Below, piece by piece: positions 14,788-23,233 of a stretch of 33,345 nt of DNA; position 1 is the stretch's first letter, and each line of letters begins with the position of its first letter. Under the pieces are notes generated by a model that had not been told where the DNA came from, did no database searches, and worked only from the letters and a program-made list of their open reading frames with translations. Made by a program: the position numbers and the translations under genes. Location of the stretch: assembly GCA_903845195.1 (NCBI GenBank), contig CAIMWO010000073.1:1-33345 (forward strand), read 5' to 3'. The stretch is from an uncultured Phycisphaerales bacterium (GTDB taxonomy: Bacteria > Planctomycetota > Phycisphaerae > WQYP01).

Positions 14788-15204
14788 ATGGCACTTCAGA
14801 ATTATCGACAACTGGATGTGTGGAATGCTGCGATGGAATTGGCTGAGATGGTGTATCGGCTTTCGTCAACTTTTCCCGCTGATGAACGTTTTGGGCTTAC
14901 ATCCCAGATTTGCCGTGCTGCCATTTCCGTTCCTTCAAACATCGCTGAGGGCGCGGGACGTTCGGGCTCCGCAGAATTTCTGCATCATCTCTCCATTGCC
15001 CGCGGTTCATTGATGGAAGTGGAGACCCAGTTAGCCCTCGCAGCTCGCTTGGGATTAGTGATGCGCGAGTCCGTACTGCCGATCTGGGATCAGTCACAAC
15101 GAATCGGCCAGATGCTCAACAAACTCATCGCCTCGCTACGAAGAAGGCGTGTTGACGTGAATCCATCGGACCACGACCCACGAATCACGGCCCACGGCTT
15201 ATAA
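14788..15204 (+). CDS. Four-helix-bundle protein, IVP/S23 family
   Basis: This 138-residue protein belongs to the four-helix-bundle family first known from intervening sequences in 23S rRNA genes and structurally like the Avd protein of diversity-generating retroelements. Family landmarks are YRQLDVWNAAMELAEMVY near the start, FPADERFGLTSQICRAA, and VPSNIAEGAGR with HHLSIARGSLMEVETQ after it. The fold is basic and members are thought to bind nucleic acid, but its function is not established. No rRNA gene, reverse transcriptase or variable repeat lies in this window. It sits where murD normally lies, between mraY and ftsW. Inverted 7-bp arrays bracket it, and the last codons (SDHDPRITAHGL) are translated array, so the gene and the arrays seem to have arrived as one unit. 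Confidence 0.85.
   Translation: MALQNYRQLDVWNAAMELAEMVYRLSSTFPADERFGLTSQICRAAISVPSNIAEGAGRSGSAEFLHHLSIARGSLMEVETQLALAARLGLVMRESVLPIWDQSQRIGQMLNKLIASLRRRRVDVNPSDHDPRITAHGL
15168..15195 (-). repeat. Right 7-bp array flanking the four-helix-bundle gene
   Basis: Four units of GGACCAC/GGCCCAC type form the last codons of the four-helix-bundle gene. They are the reverse complement of units at 14739-14766. The array at 16727-16761 in the start of murG has the same sequence type and orientation. Confidence 0.75.
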
Positions 15205-15266
15205 TAAGTGCATAAATTGCGCCTAAACCGCCGATCTAACACCAATTAGCAGGAGTTCTTCCACCC

Positions 15267-16613
15267 ATGCCCATTTCCGTCAAAGGTCAGTCGATATGGC
15301 CGACGCGCGTGGCCTGGCCGCGGCGTGCCACGGGCTCCCAAGTCGTCCCGGCACTCGTCGGCGCGGTTCCTGCACGGCCGTATGTCGGCCGCTCGCGCTT
15401 TGTTCTTGCGCCGCTCTCCCTGTCACTCGATCAGCTTCTTTTTCTCATCGCCGCGGCGTTGCTCTGTTTCGGTCTCGTCATGGTGCAATCCGCCGATGCC
15501 CGCGTTCGTGGCGCTCAGGAAACCTGGCTGATGCAGGCCTTCAACAATAAGAATGCCATTCACGCCATGATCGCCATGGCCGTGCTCACCGCGCTGTGGC
15601 GGATGGACTATCGCATTCTCCTGGGCCGCTCCATCCTCGGCTCGCCCAGCGTCTGGTTACTCGCGCTGACGATCTGCATGCTCGTCGCCGTGCTCGTCAC
15701 CCCCTTTGGCAAGGAAATCAACGGCGCCCGCCGCTGGCTTTCCGTCGGCCCCATCGGCTTTCAGCCTTCGGAACTTGCCAAGCTCTCGCTGGTGCTCTTC
15801 GTGTCGGCCTATGCGTTTCACCGCCAGAACTTGATCCACACCTTCACAAAAGGGTTCCTCCCGCTCGTGCTGGTCTTCGGCATGGCGGCCGTTCTAGTCG
15901 TCAAGGAAGACTTCGGCACCACCGTCCTCATCGCCGCTGTGGTGATCGTCATGTTTCTCATGGCCGGGTGCCGCTGGTGGCAAGTCAGCATCCTCGTCGC
16001 CGGCGCCGCCGGGGCGGGATACAAACTTCTCATGGGCAGCCCGTTTCGCCGCGAGCGGCTAATGGCTTTCCTCGATCCCGAAAAATACGCCTCCGGTGCA
16101 GGCTATCACCCCTTGCAGTCGCTTCTGACGATCATGTCCGGCGGATTCTGGGGCCTCGGCCTCGGCAACGGCATCCAGAAGATGGGCTATCTGCCCGAAG
16201 ACAACACCGATTTTATCTTCGCCGTCATTTGTGAAGAACTGGGCTTCGCCGGCGCTCTCATGGTCATCGCCCTCTTCCTGGCGTTCACCCTGATCGGCTG
16301 GCGTATTGCCTCGCGCTGCAACAATCTCTTCGGCAAGATGGCCGCGTTCGGCATCACCGCCGTCATAGGACTTCAGGCCGCCATGAATGTCGCCGTCGTC
16401 ACCGTCTCCATGCCCACCAAAGGTATCGCACTCCCGCTGATTTCCTCCGGCGGCACCGGTTGGATCATGAATGCCGCAGCCATTGGCGTGCTGATGAGCA
16501 TCGAACGCATCAATCGCAAAGAAGTCGAAGCCGAGGCCCGCGCCTCCCGCGGCGCCGAACCCGCTCTCGGCTTCCCCGTCCAATTGCACGAGACACAAAA
16601 GGCCACCGTATGA
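15267..16613 (+). CDS. ftsW: Lipid II polymerase FtsW
   Basis: FtsW is the SEDS-family glycosyltransferase that polymerises lipid II at the septum with FtsI. The 448-residue protein has a polar N-terminus of about 50 residues, then about ten membrane segments. Family motifs are GARRWLSVGPIGFQPSELAK, VVKEDFGTT with the key Asp of SEDS polymerases, and LPEDNTDFIFAVICEELGF. IALPLISSGGTGWI near the end completes the set. The ATG at 15267 has AGGAG about 11 bases upstream. Its stop codon overlaps the murG start as ATGA, so the two are translationally coupled, which makes sense because MurG makes the substrate FtsW uses. Confidence 0.93.
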   Translation: MPISVKGQSIWPTRVAWPRRATGSQVVPALVGAVPARPYVGRSRFVLAPLSLSLDQLLFLIAAALLCFGLVMVQSADARVRGAQETWLMQAFNNKNAIHAMIAMAVLTALWRMDYRILLGRSILGSPSVWLLALTICMLVAVLVTPFGKEINGARRWLSVGPIGFQPSELAKLSLVLFVSAYAFHRQNLIHTFTKGFLPLVLVFGMAAVLVVKEDFGTTVLIAAVVIVMFLMAGCRWWQVSILVAGAAGAGYKLLMGSPFRRERLMAFLDPEKYASGAGYHPLQSLLTIMSGGFWGLGLGNGIQKMGYLPEDNTDFIFAVICEELGFAGALMVIALFLAFTLIGWRIASRCNNLFGKMAAFGITAVIGLQAAMNVAVVTVSMPTKGIALPLISSGGTGWIMNAAAIGVLMSIERINRKEVEAEARASRGAEPALGFPVQLHETQKATV

Positions 16614-17974
16614 GCATGATCATTTGGCCGCATCGCATTCACCCCATGCTGGGCTCCATCGTGGCTCAACCTGTCATGATGAACGCCTGCGACCGCACCG
16701 ATTCCGCCTCCACACCCTCGTCCCCCGAACCACGAACCACGGACCACGGACCACGAACCGCCTCCGCCACCCGCACTTACCGGATCATCATGGCCGGCGG
16801 CGGCACTGGCGGCCATCTCTATCCCGGCCTGGCCGTGGCTGATGCACTACGCACCCAACTCGGCGAATCGCTGCAACTCGTATGGGCTGCCACCCCCCGG
16901 CAAGTGGATCAACGTCTGCTCTCGCAGTTCGGAAACGCGTATATTCAGCAACCCGTTCAGCCGCTCATCAAGGATATCAAGAAGATCTGGTCGTTCTGGA
17001 AAGGCTGGAGACAAAGCTGCTCGTTCTGGAAATCGCAGTTCGCGCAGCGCCCTGTCGATGCGGTCGTCGCCCTCGGCGGTTATGCAGCAGGCCCGGCCGC
17101 GTACATCGCCAGCAAATCACGAATTCCGGTCATCCTGCTCAATCCCGACGCCCTTCCCGGCCTCGCCAATCGCTTACTGCTTCGCCGAGCCAATCTGGTC
17201 GTGACGCAATGGGCGCTCGGCGCGGAGTACCAGGAGGCTGTTACCGGCCGGACGCTCCCCCTGGGCTGCCCCATTCGTCCAGACCTCCTCGACCGCACCC
17301 GAGAGCAGGGAGCAACCGCCCTCGGCATCGACCCCCAGATCCGCACTCTCGTCGTTACCGGCGCCAGCCTCGGAGCCAAGACGATCAACGATGCTATGCT
17401 GAAGCTTCTCGAGGATGCTGAATTTCGTTCTTGTTTCGAAAACCGTCCTCAAACAGAAGGGTCTGCCTCCCTGACCGTGCAGAATTCAGAATTCAGAATT
17501 CAGAATTCCAATTGGCAGATCCTCCACCTCGCCGGTCTCGACCAGGCCGCCGCCGTGAACGCCGCCTACGCCCGTTGGCCCAATATTCGTGTCAAAGTGG
17601 TCGACTACTGCGACGATATGGCCAGCGTCTGGGCCGTTGCCGATCTGGCCATCGGCCGCGCCGGCGCCAGCACCTGTGCCGAGCTCACCGCTTGCGGCGT
17701 CCCCTCCATCCTGATGCCTTACCCCTTCCACAAAGACCTGCATCAAAAGGCCAACGCGATGGAGCTGGTTCGTGCCGGTGCCGCAGTGATTGTCGATGAT
17801 GCGAAAGATGCAAATGCCAACGGCCTTGCTGTGAAAAAGCCCCTGGAAACGCTATTGTATGACGACGCTGCACGTCAGCGTATGGCTGAGGCCGCCCGGG
17901 TCTGTGGAAAGCCCGATGCAGCCGCCAATATCGCCAAGGAAATACTCTCCCTGATCGACCGCAAAACGCGATAA
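16610..17974 (+). CDS. murG: Lipid II synthase MurG with two repeat-derived insertions
   Basis: MurG adds GlcNAc to lipid I at the inner face of the membrane. The glycine loop Gly63-GGTGGH69 and the donor-site motif GRAGASTCAELTACGVPS with HKDLHQKANAM are clear. The protein has 454 residues, about 100 more than usual. The extra length has two sources. An N-terminal extension of about 58 residues includes PRTTDHGPRTA, coded by a heptad array (16727-16761). An internal insertion at about residues 269-302 includes QNSEFRIQNS, coded by four exact CAGAATT units (17480-17507). Both insertions keep the frame open and the conserved motifs remain, so the enzyme is probably active. The ATG at 16610 overlaps the ftsW stop. 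A start closer to the TYRIIMAGGG motif cannot be excluded, though no ATG lies there. Confidence 0.92.
   Translation: MSMIIWPHRIHPMLGSIVAQPVMMNACDRTDSASTPSSPEPRTTDHGPRTASATRTYRIIMAGGGTGGHLYPGLAVADALRTQLGESLQLVWAATPRQVDQRLLSQFGNAYIQQPVQPLIKDIKKIWSFWKGWRQSCSFWKSQFAQRPVDAVVALGGYAAGPAAYIASKSRIPVILLNPDALPGLANRLLLRRANLVVTQWALGAEYQEAVTGRTLPLGCPIRPDLLDRTREQGATALGIDPQIRTLVVTGASLGAKTINDAMLKLLEDAEFRSCFENRPQTEGSASLTVQNSEFRIQNSNWQILHLAGLDQAAAVNAAYARWPNIRVKVVDYCDDMASVWAVADLAIGRAGASTCAELTACGVPSILMPYPFHKDLHQKANAMELVRAGAAVIVDDAKDANANGLAVKKPLETLLYDDAARQRMAEAARVCGKPDAAANIAKEILSLIDRKTR
16727..16761 (-). repeat. 7-bp array in the start of murG
   Basis: Five units of GAACCAC/GGACCAC type lie in frame within the murG N-terminal extension. 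The units match the array at 15168-15195 behind the four-helix-bundle gene. Confidence 0.75.
17480..17507 (+). repeat. Four exact CAGAATT units inside murG
   Basis: The four units are identical and in frame as QNSEFRIQNS. The same four-unit array lies inside the glycosyltransferase gene at 3293-3320. Confidence 0.85.
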
Positions 17975-17980
17975 ATAGGT

Positions 17981-18073
17981 GGTCCGTTGTGAGTTGTCCG
18001 CGGTCAGTGGTCAGCACTTAGCAGTCGCCGCAGCGTTCTGGCAACCAACCCCTGACAACTGACCACGGCCAGA
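17981..18073. repeat. Inverted pair of 7-bp arrays between murG and murC
   Basis: Six units of GGTCAGT/TGTCCGC type (17981-18022) face about three units of CTGACCA type (18053-18073), their reverse complement, across 30 bp. The pair lies between the murG stop and the murC ribosome binding site. It looks like the pair around the four-helix-bundle gene but with only a short filler inside. Confidence 0.65.
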
Positions 18074-18111
18074 CTTCTGACCATGATCTCTCCCGCAAGG
18101 AGGCGGTTGTA

Positions 18112-19596
18112 ATGCCCCCCATCATCCAGCAGCAGGCCGTTATGTTCACCGTTCAGGATCTCTTGCACACCCTCAAACCTCGCATTGAACCAACGCCCTT
18201 TACCGGGCGGCGCGTGCATTTCATTGGCATCGGCGGCAGCGGCATGTCCGGCCTCGCCCACATGTTGATGAATTTTGGTGCCAAAGTCTCCGGCACCGAC
18301 CGCTCCTCCTCTTCCGTTACCGAAAAACTGGCCGGCATCGGGGCGGCCATTTCCTACCTCGAATCCGCCGATGCCCTCCCCGCTGGCACCGACATCGTTG
18401 TCCATTCCGCCGCCGTCAAACCCGATCACCCGGAAATGCTTTCCGCCCACCATCGTGGCATCGAAATTCTCAAATACGCCCAGATGCTCGGTCGCGTCAT
18501 GTCCCTCAAGCACGGCATCGCCATCGCCGGCACCCATGGCAAGTCCACCACCACCGCGATGACCGCCTATACCCTTCTGGCTGCCGACAAAAATCCCTCG
18601 TTCGTCGTCGGCGCCACATCCCCCCAGCTGGGCGGCTCGGCCCGCTCCGGCAGCGGCGAGCTCTTCATCGTCGAAGCGTGCGAATTCGATCGCTCCTTCC
18701 ATAACCTCTATCCACGCATCGGCGTCGTGCTCAACATCGAGGAAGATCATCTCGATTACTACAAAGACATCCACGAAATCAATGAGAGCTTCCATAAATT
18801 TCTCGCGCAGATCGATCCCTCAGGCGTTGCCCTGATTTCCGCTGCCGACCAGAACTGCCTGCAGGCGGCGCGGAATATTGAAGCGACGATCGAAACCTAC
18901 GGCATCGATATGGCCGCGGACTGGCAGGCCACAGGCATCCGCCGCTTCCAGGGCAAGGCGCATTTTCAGGTCGCCTACAAGGGCAAAAAGATGGGTCGGC
19001 TCTCCCTTTCGCTCGCCGGCCGCCACAACGTCGGCAACGCCACCGTCGCCGCCGCCATCGCCACGCACTGCGGCGTCCCCTGGGACAAAATTGTTTCCGG
19101 CATCGAGTCCTTCCGCGGCGCCGACCGCCGTTCCCAACTCATCGGCACTCTGCCGGTGGAGGGCGGTGAGGTGACCGTCATCGATGATTACGGCCATCAC
19201 CCCACGGAAATCCGCGCCACTCTCCTGGCGCTCCGCGAACATTATCGCCCGCAGCGCCTGATCTGCGTCTTCCAGCCGCACCAGCATAGCCGCACGCGGT
19301 TCCTGCTCGAAGATTTCGCCCGCTCCTTTGCTCATGCGGATGTGACCATCGTGCCCGACATTTTCTTCGTGCGTGATTCCGATGCCGACCGCAAGGCGGT
19401 CAATGCCGCCATGCTCGTCGAGCGCATCCGCACCAACGGGCGCGAAGCGATGTACATTCCGACCTTCAAGGAAATCAACAGTTATCTGCTTAAGGACATG
19501 CGGGCCGGCGACTTGATCGTGTCGATGGGCGCCGGCCCTGTTTGGGAAGTCACTGATGAGTTGGTACGAACAGTTCGGGGATGCGGTCAAGCTTGA
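18112..19596 (+). CDS. murC: UDP-MurNAc:L-alanine ligase MurC
   Basis: MurC adds L-alanine, the first residue of the stem peptide, to UDP-MurNAc. The 494-residue protein has the N-terminal nucleotide-binding loop FIGIGGSGMSGLA and the ATP loop Gly140-THGK144-STTT. It also has EACEFDRSFHNLYP, NIEEDHLDYY, AGRHNVGNATVAAAIA and DDYGHHPTEIRATL, followed by FQPHQHSRT. The ATG at 18112 has AAGGAGGCGG, a near-perfect ribosome binding site, about 8 bases upstream. The last 41 bases overlap the start of murB in another frame, which suggests coupled translation. Confidence 0.95.
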   Translation: MPPIIQQQAVMFTVQDLLHTLKPRIEPTPFTGRRVHFIGIGGSGMSGLAHMLMNFGAKVSGTDRSSSSVTEKLAGIGAAISYLESADALPAGTDIVVHSAAVKPDHPEMLSAHHRGIEILKYAQMLGRVMSLKHGIAIAGTHGKSTTTAMTAYTLLAADKNPSFVVGATSPQLGGSARSGSGELFIVEACEFDRSFHNLYPRIGVVLNIEEDHLDYYKDIHEINESFHKFLAQIDPSGVALISAADQNCLQAARNIEATIETYGIDMAADWQATGIRRFQGKAHFQVAYKGKKMGRLSLSLAGRHNVGNATVAAAIATHCGVPWDKIVSGIESFRGADRRSQLIGTLPVEGGEVTVIDDYGHHPTEIRATLLALREHYRPQRLICVFQPHQHSRTRFLLEDFARSFAHADVTIVPDIFFVRDSDADRKAVNAAMLVERIRTNGREAMYIPTFKEINSYLLKDMRAGDLIVSMGAGPVWEVTDELVRTVRGCGQA

Positions 19597-20434
19597 TGTT
19601 CCGCTGGCCCCGCTCACCTGGTTTGGCTGCGGCGGCCCTGCGAAATTCTTCATTCAACCGCGGGATCTGGAGCAGCTTCAGGCCATCGTTGCGCGCCTGC
19701 GGGAAAACGAGATTCCCATCTTCGTGCTCGGTTCCGGTGCGAATCTGCTCGTGAACGACGAAGGGTTGAACGGCGCGGTCATCTGCCTCAACACCCCCGC
19801 CTTCAAAGCCGTTACTATTGATAAAAATATCGTCACCGCCGGCGCCGGTAAGGACGTCCAAAAACTCGTCCTGGAATGCACCCACGCCGGCCTTTCGGGC
19901 CTCGAATGTCTCGCCGGCATCCCCGGCACGGTCGGCGGTGAAATCCGCATGAACGCCGGCGGCGCCTTCGGCGATATCGGCTCCTCCGTCCAGACGGTCA
20001 CCGTCATGGACACCAACGGCCAGGTTTACATCCGCGAGAAGGACGATCTGGTCTTCGAGTATCGCCGCTCCAACATCTCGGGAAAGTTCATCCTCGGCGC
20101 GACCTTTTCTCTCATGGAAGATGACCCGCAGCGCATCATGACGAAGGTCAAGGAAATCTGGATGTTCAAAAAGAACTCCCAACCACTGGCCGACAAATCC
20201 GCCGGATGCATCTTCAAGAATCCCCGCGGCCTTTCCGCCGGCGCCCTGATCGACCAGACCGGCCTCAAAGGCACCGTCATCGGCGGCGCGGAAGTCTCCT
20301 CCAAGCACGCCAACTTCATCACCGCTAAAAAAGGCTCAAAAGCCGCAGATATTCGCGCGCTGATCGAACTCGTCCGCCAGCGCGTGCAGGAAAAATTTGA
20401 TGTGAATCTCGAAACCGAAGTCGTCATCTGGTGA
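19556..20434 (+). CDS. murB: UDP-N-acetylenolpyruvoylglucosamine reductase MurB
   Basis: MurB reduces UDP-GlcNAc-enolpyruvate to UDP-MurNAc with NADPH and FAD. The 292-residue protein has LTWFGCGGPAKFF, the FAD-binding stretch FVLGSGANLLVNDEG, and LAGIPGTVGGEIRMNAG. FEYRRSN, SAGCIFKNP and SSKHANFI complete the conserved set. Its length and lack of an extra insert fit the short type II class. The residue that donates the proton, Ser229 in the E. coli enzyme, is Cys here (AGCIFKNP). Cys occurs there in some homologues and can probably do the same job. It overlaps murC by 41 bases; GGGAAG lies about 8 bases before the ATG. Confidence 0.95.
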   Translation: MSWYEQFGDAVKLDVPLAPLTWFGCGGPAKFFIQPRDLEQLQAIVARLRENEIPIFVLGSGANLLVNDEGLNGAVICLNTPAFKAVTIDKNIVTAGAGKDVQKLVLECTHAGLSGLECLAGIPGTVGGEIRMNAGGAFGDIGSSVQTVTVMDTNGQVYIREKDDLVFEYRRSNISGKFILGATFSLMEDDPQRIMTKVKEIWMFKKNSQPLADKSAGCIFKNPRGLSAGALIDQTGLKGTVIGGAEVSSKHANFITAKKGSKAADIRALIELVRQRVQEKFDVNLETEVVIW

Positions 20435-20445
20435 ACGTGTGCACC

Positions 20446-20469
20446 CTTCGTGTCTTCGTGCCTTCGTGG
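20446..20469 (+). repeat. 8-bp-period array upstream of ddl
   Basis: CTTCGTGT, CTTCGTGC and CTTCGTGG are followed by TTAAG. This is the cleanest copy of the family. It ends 16-20 bases before the ddl ATG, with the ribosome binding site in between. Confidence 0.75.
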
Positions 20470-20489
20470 TTAAGAAACAGGAGCGAATC

Positions 20490-21446
20490 ATGGATGATCG
20501 CAAACTCGACATAACCCTCCTCTGTGGCGGCATCTCCGCCGAACGCGAAATCTCCCTCCTCACCGGCACTCAGATCGCCGAGGCCCTCCGCACCGTCGGC
20601 CATCGCGTCTGGCAATCCGATATCGGCCCCGACAACCTCGCCGCCCTCGACCACAAGCCCTGCGACTTGATCTTCCCCGCCCTCCACGGCGTCTTCGGCG
20701 AGGATGGCCAGCTTCAGCACATCCTCGAATCCCGCGGCGTTCCGTTCGTCGGCTCCGGCGAAGCCGCCTCGCGCCTCGGCATGGATAAGGTTGCCACCAA
20801 AACCTGCCTGCTCGAACATGATGTCCCCACCCCCAACTGGCAAATCGTTCACGCCCACAAATTCAAGGAAAATTGGACGCCCGCCAGCGGCATCGGTTAT
20901 CCGTGCGTCATCAAGCCCATTAGCGAAGGCTCTTCCGTCGGCTGCAAGATCTGCAACAGCCTCGCCGAGGCCAAGGCACACCTCGACGAAACCCTTCCCA
21001 AGTACGGCTCCATGCTGGTCGAACAGTTTGTCGAAGGCTTCGAGCTCACCGTCGGCATTATCGACGGCAAAACGCTTCCGGTGATCTGGATCAAACCCGC
21101 CACCGAGTTCTACGATTACCAGGCCAAGTACACGCGCGAAGACACCGAGTATCTTTTCGATGAACAGATTCCCATTCCGGCATCCTCATTGGCTGCCGTT
21201 CGCAAGGCCGCCGAAGAAACGCACCGCTGCATCGGTTGCCGCCACCTCTCACGCATCGACGTGATGGTCGACCGCCGCACGTACGCACCCTACGTTCTGG
21301 AAATCAACACCATGCCGGGCTTCACCGGCCATTCGCTCGTCCCCAAGGCCGCACAACGCTCCGGTATTTCCTTCACAGCCCTCTGCGACCGCCTCGCACG
21401 AATGGCCCTCCGCGACGCCGCCGTCAAACTCACCACCCAGCACTAA
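20490..21446 (+). CDS. ddl: D-alanine-D-alanine ligase
   Basis: Ddl joins two D-alanines with ATP; MurF then adds the dipeptide. The 318-residue ATP-grasp enzyme has LLCGGISAEREISLL near the start, FPALHGVFGEDGQLQ, and the ATP-site stretch PCVIKPISEGSSVG. EFYDYQAKY in the omega loop has the Tyr typical of D-Ala-D-Ala rather than D-Ala-D-Lac ligases. VLEINTMPGFTGHSLVPKAA lies at the metal site. I chose the ATG at 20490 because CAGGAGCG lies just upstream and the product starts MDDRKLDITLLCGG. The frame open from 20439 would be translated repeat array. The stop codon lies inside the first unit of a heptad array. Confidence 0.95.
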   Translation: MDDRKLDITLLCGGISAEREISLLTGTQIAEALRTVGHRVWQSDIGPDNLAALDHKPCDLIFPALHGVFGEDGQLQHILESRGVPFVGSGEAASRLGMDKVATKTCLLEHDVPTPNWQIVHAHKFKENWTPASGIGYPCVIKPISEGSSVGCKICNSLAEAKAHLDETLPKYGSMLVEQFVEGFELTVGIIDGKTLPVIWIKPATEFYDYQAKYTREDTEYLFDEQIPIPASSLAAVRKAAEETHRCIGCRHLSRIDVMVDRRTYAPYVLEINTMPGFTGHSLVPKAAQRSGISFTALCDRLARMALRDAAVKLTTQH

Positions 21447-21475
21447 GGACTCAAGACTCAGGATTCAGGACTCAC
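21441..21475 (+). repeat. 7-bp array between ddl and ftsQ
   Basis: Five units of GACTCAG type run from the ddl stop codon to one base before the ftsQ ATG. The only Shine-Dalgarno-like sequence for ftsQ (AGGA, about 7 bases upstream) is part of the array. Confidence 0.8.
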
Positions 21476-21476
21476 A

Positions 21477-22526
21477 ATGTTTGGCCTCAAATCGAAAACC
21501 TCTTCCGCCCCGCCCATCTGGAAAACTCCCTGGGTTCACGGACTCCTGGTCTTCTGTGGCGTTCTGCTGGCGCTGGCCGCCCTCATCGAAACCTACCGCG
21601 TCGTCGACCGCTACGCCAACCGCGTGGTCAAAGATCAGCCCGTGCCCGCTCGGATCGAACTCAAAAACACGCCACGATGGCTCGATCGCTCCATCGTCAG
21701 CGGCATACTAAAAGAAGCGCAGGACTTTGCCACGCACGATGACCCCACGCGTCTTCGCATCCTCAATCCGCTCGACAAATCCGTCCTCGACGATCTTCGC
21801 GCTAACTACTCCGCCAATCTTTCGCGCAACGCCAACGCGTGGCTCAAGAGCATCACAAAAATCCAGCGCGTGCTCGACCGCAAGCAGAATGTGCAGACCA
21901 TCGAGATTTACGCCGAATATCGCCGCCCCGTCGCCTGGGTGGGCATTCCCTTCCGTGGCGATGCGCGAATCACCGACCTGAAATTTGCATCCGATCCCAT
22001 CCGCCTCCTCGATCCGCAAAACCAGTCCCACATCGCCTACTACCTCATCGATGAGGAATTTGTTCAGCTCCCTGGCGTCTACGATGCCAACGATGTCGCC
22101 CACATCAATTTTCTGAAACTCTACGGCATCGATCAGAATCCCCCCGGCCCCGGCGCCGCATTCACCGTTCCTGAATTATCCGCGGGAATGCAGCTTCTGA
22201 AAAAGCTGGAAACGCAGCCGTTTGCCCACCAAATCTCGCTGATCAATCTCTCCAACTACAATTCGCGCCTCGCCCCGCTGGAACCGCAAATCGTCCTCAA
22301 CACCGTTTTCGGCTCGCGCATTCTCTGGGGCCGTCCCATCGGCAGCGAAAAATTCTGGGACATTTCCGCCGGCGCCAAGATCAAAACATTGCTCGGCCTA
22401 TTCGCCCAGTTCAACCGCATCGATGCCCAGCGGGACGCCGTCGATATCCACACGGAACAAATCCGCGTGCCCAAACTGGCCGCGCAAATCCCCGATGCCC
22501 CGCCTCCCGTTTCCGCCCACGGCTGA
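21477..22526 (+). CDS. ftsQ: FtsQ-like division protein
   Basis: This 349-residue protein has one membrane segment at about residues 20-40 and a large extracytoplasmic part. Features that fit FtsQ/DivIB are a central stretch around residues 120-165 with KIQRVLDRKQNVQTIEIYA followed by EYRRPVAWV. YLIDEEFVQLPG comes next, and FGSRILWGRPIG with a following Lys-rich helix lies near the end. FtsQ links early and late division proteins through FtsL and FtsB. Sequence similarity in this family is low, so I rely on topology, motif order and the place after ddl. In most bacteria ftsA and ftsZ follow; here the next genes are unrelated and on the other strand. Confidence 0.7.
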   Translation: MFGLKSKTSSAPPIWKTPWVHGLLVFCGVLLALAALIETYRVVDRYANRVVKDQPVPARIELKNTPRWLDRSIVSGILKEAQDFATHDDPTRLRILNPLDKSVLDDLRANYSANLSRNANAWLKSITKIQRVLDRKQNVQTIEIYAEYRRPVAWVGIPFRGDARITDLKFASDPIRLLDPQNQSHIAYYLIDEEFVQLPGVYDANDVAHINFLKLYGIDQNPPGPGAAFTVPELSAGMQLLKKLETQPFAHQISLINLSNYNSRLAPLEPQIVLNTVFGSRILWGRPIGSEKFWDISAGAKIKTLLGLFAQFNRIDAQRDAVDIHTEQIRVPKLAAQIPDAPPPVSAHG

Positions 22527-22966
22527 TCTGCTTATCCGTTCTGCGGCTTGGCTGATGAGATTCCGCCCATTCCCCCAAACATCCCCGCGATGATGCCAAT
22601 CGCTCCCCAGAATGCCGCCACCCCCCAGACGCTTTCGCCATGTGCCGCGTCATAGATCGCCAGCAGCGGCGAATATCCAAACCACCCTCGCCCCGCCGCC
22701 GGAAAAAAGTCCGCCTGCACATACGCCGCCAGTGGCAGCCCCACGAGCGCCATCAGCAATCCCAACATCATCCACGCCTGCAGTCCTTCTCGTTTCCACC
22801 ACGTCATCGTCCCCATCGCCAGCACGGAAAAACTCAACTGCAGCACGACCATCTGCCACACCCGCGCCCCTGCCACATCACTCGCCCACGCCGCCACCGC
22901 CAGCGCAGGCACAAACGCCACCGCCAGCGTGCACAAGTCCCACACCAATGAGGGCTCGCCGGGTGC

Positions 22967-23001
22967 CATGCCCAGTGGGGCGGGGGGCCCCGCTGGGCAT
23001 G
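22967..23001. repeat. Hairpin element at the frameshift point
   Basis: A 14-bp stem (CATGCCCAGTGGGG with CCCCGCTGGGCATG, one G-T pair) closes a 7-nt loop. A second small hairpin, GTCTT/AAGAC, follows at 23001-23014. There is no T-run. It resembles REP-type palindromes and lies where the membrane gene changes frame. Confidence 0.65.
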
Positions 23002-23233
23002 TCTTGAGCAAGACCTCGCATTCGCATCGCCGGCCAAACGCACAAAATCACCACCGTCACGCACACGTTCACATACAACCACATCGCATCCAGAATTTCC
23101 GCCCGTGGACTGGCCGCCCCCCATTGCACCCCCAGCACCACCGCAGCCATCCCCAGTCCCACCGTCGCCATCGCCGCCAAGCATAACCCCAGCGGAAACA
23201 CCCGTGCATCGTGGCGTCCGCTCCCTCCGTCAA

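Noticed and set aside
14788..15204. Four-helix-bundle protein as the accessory protein of a diversity-generating retroelement
   Set aside because: I found no reverse transcriptase and no template or variable repeat pair in the window.
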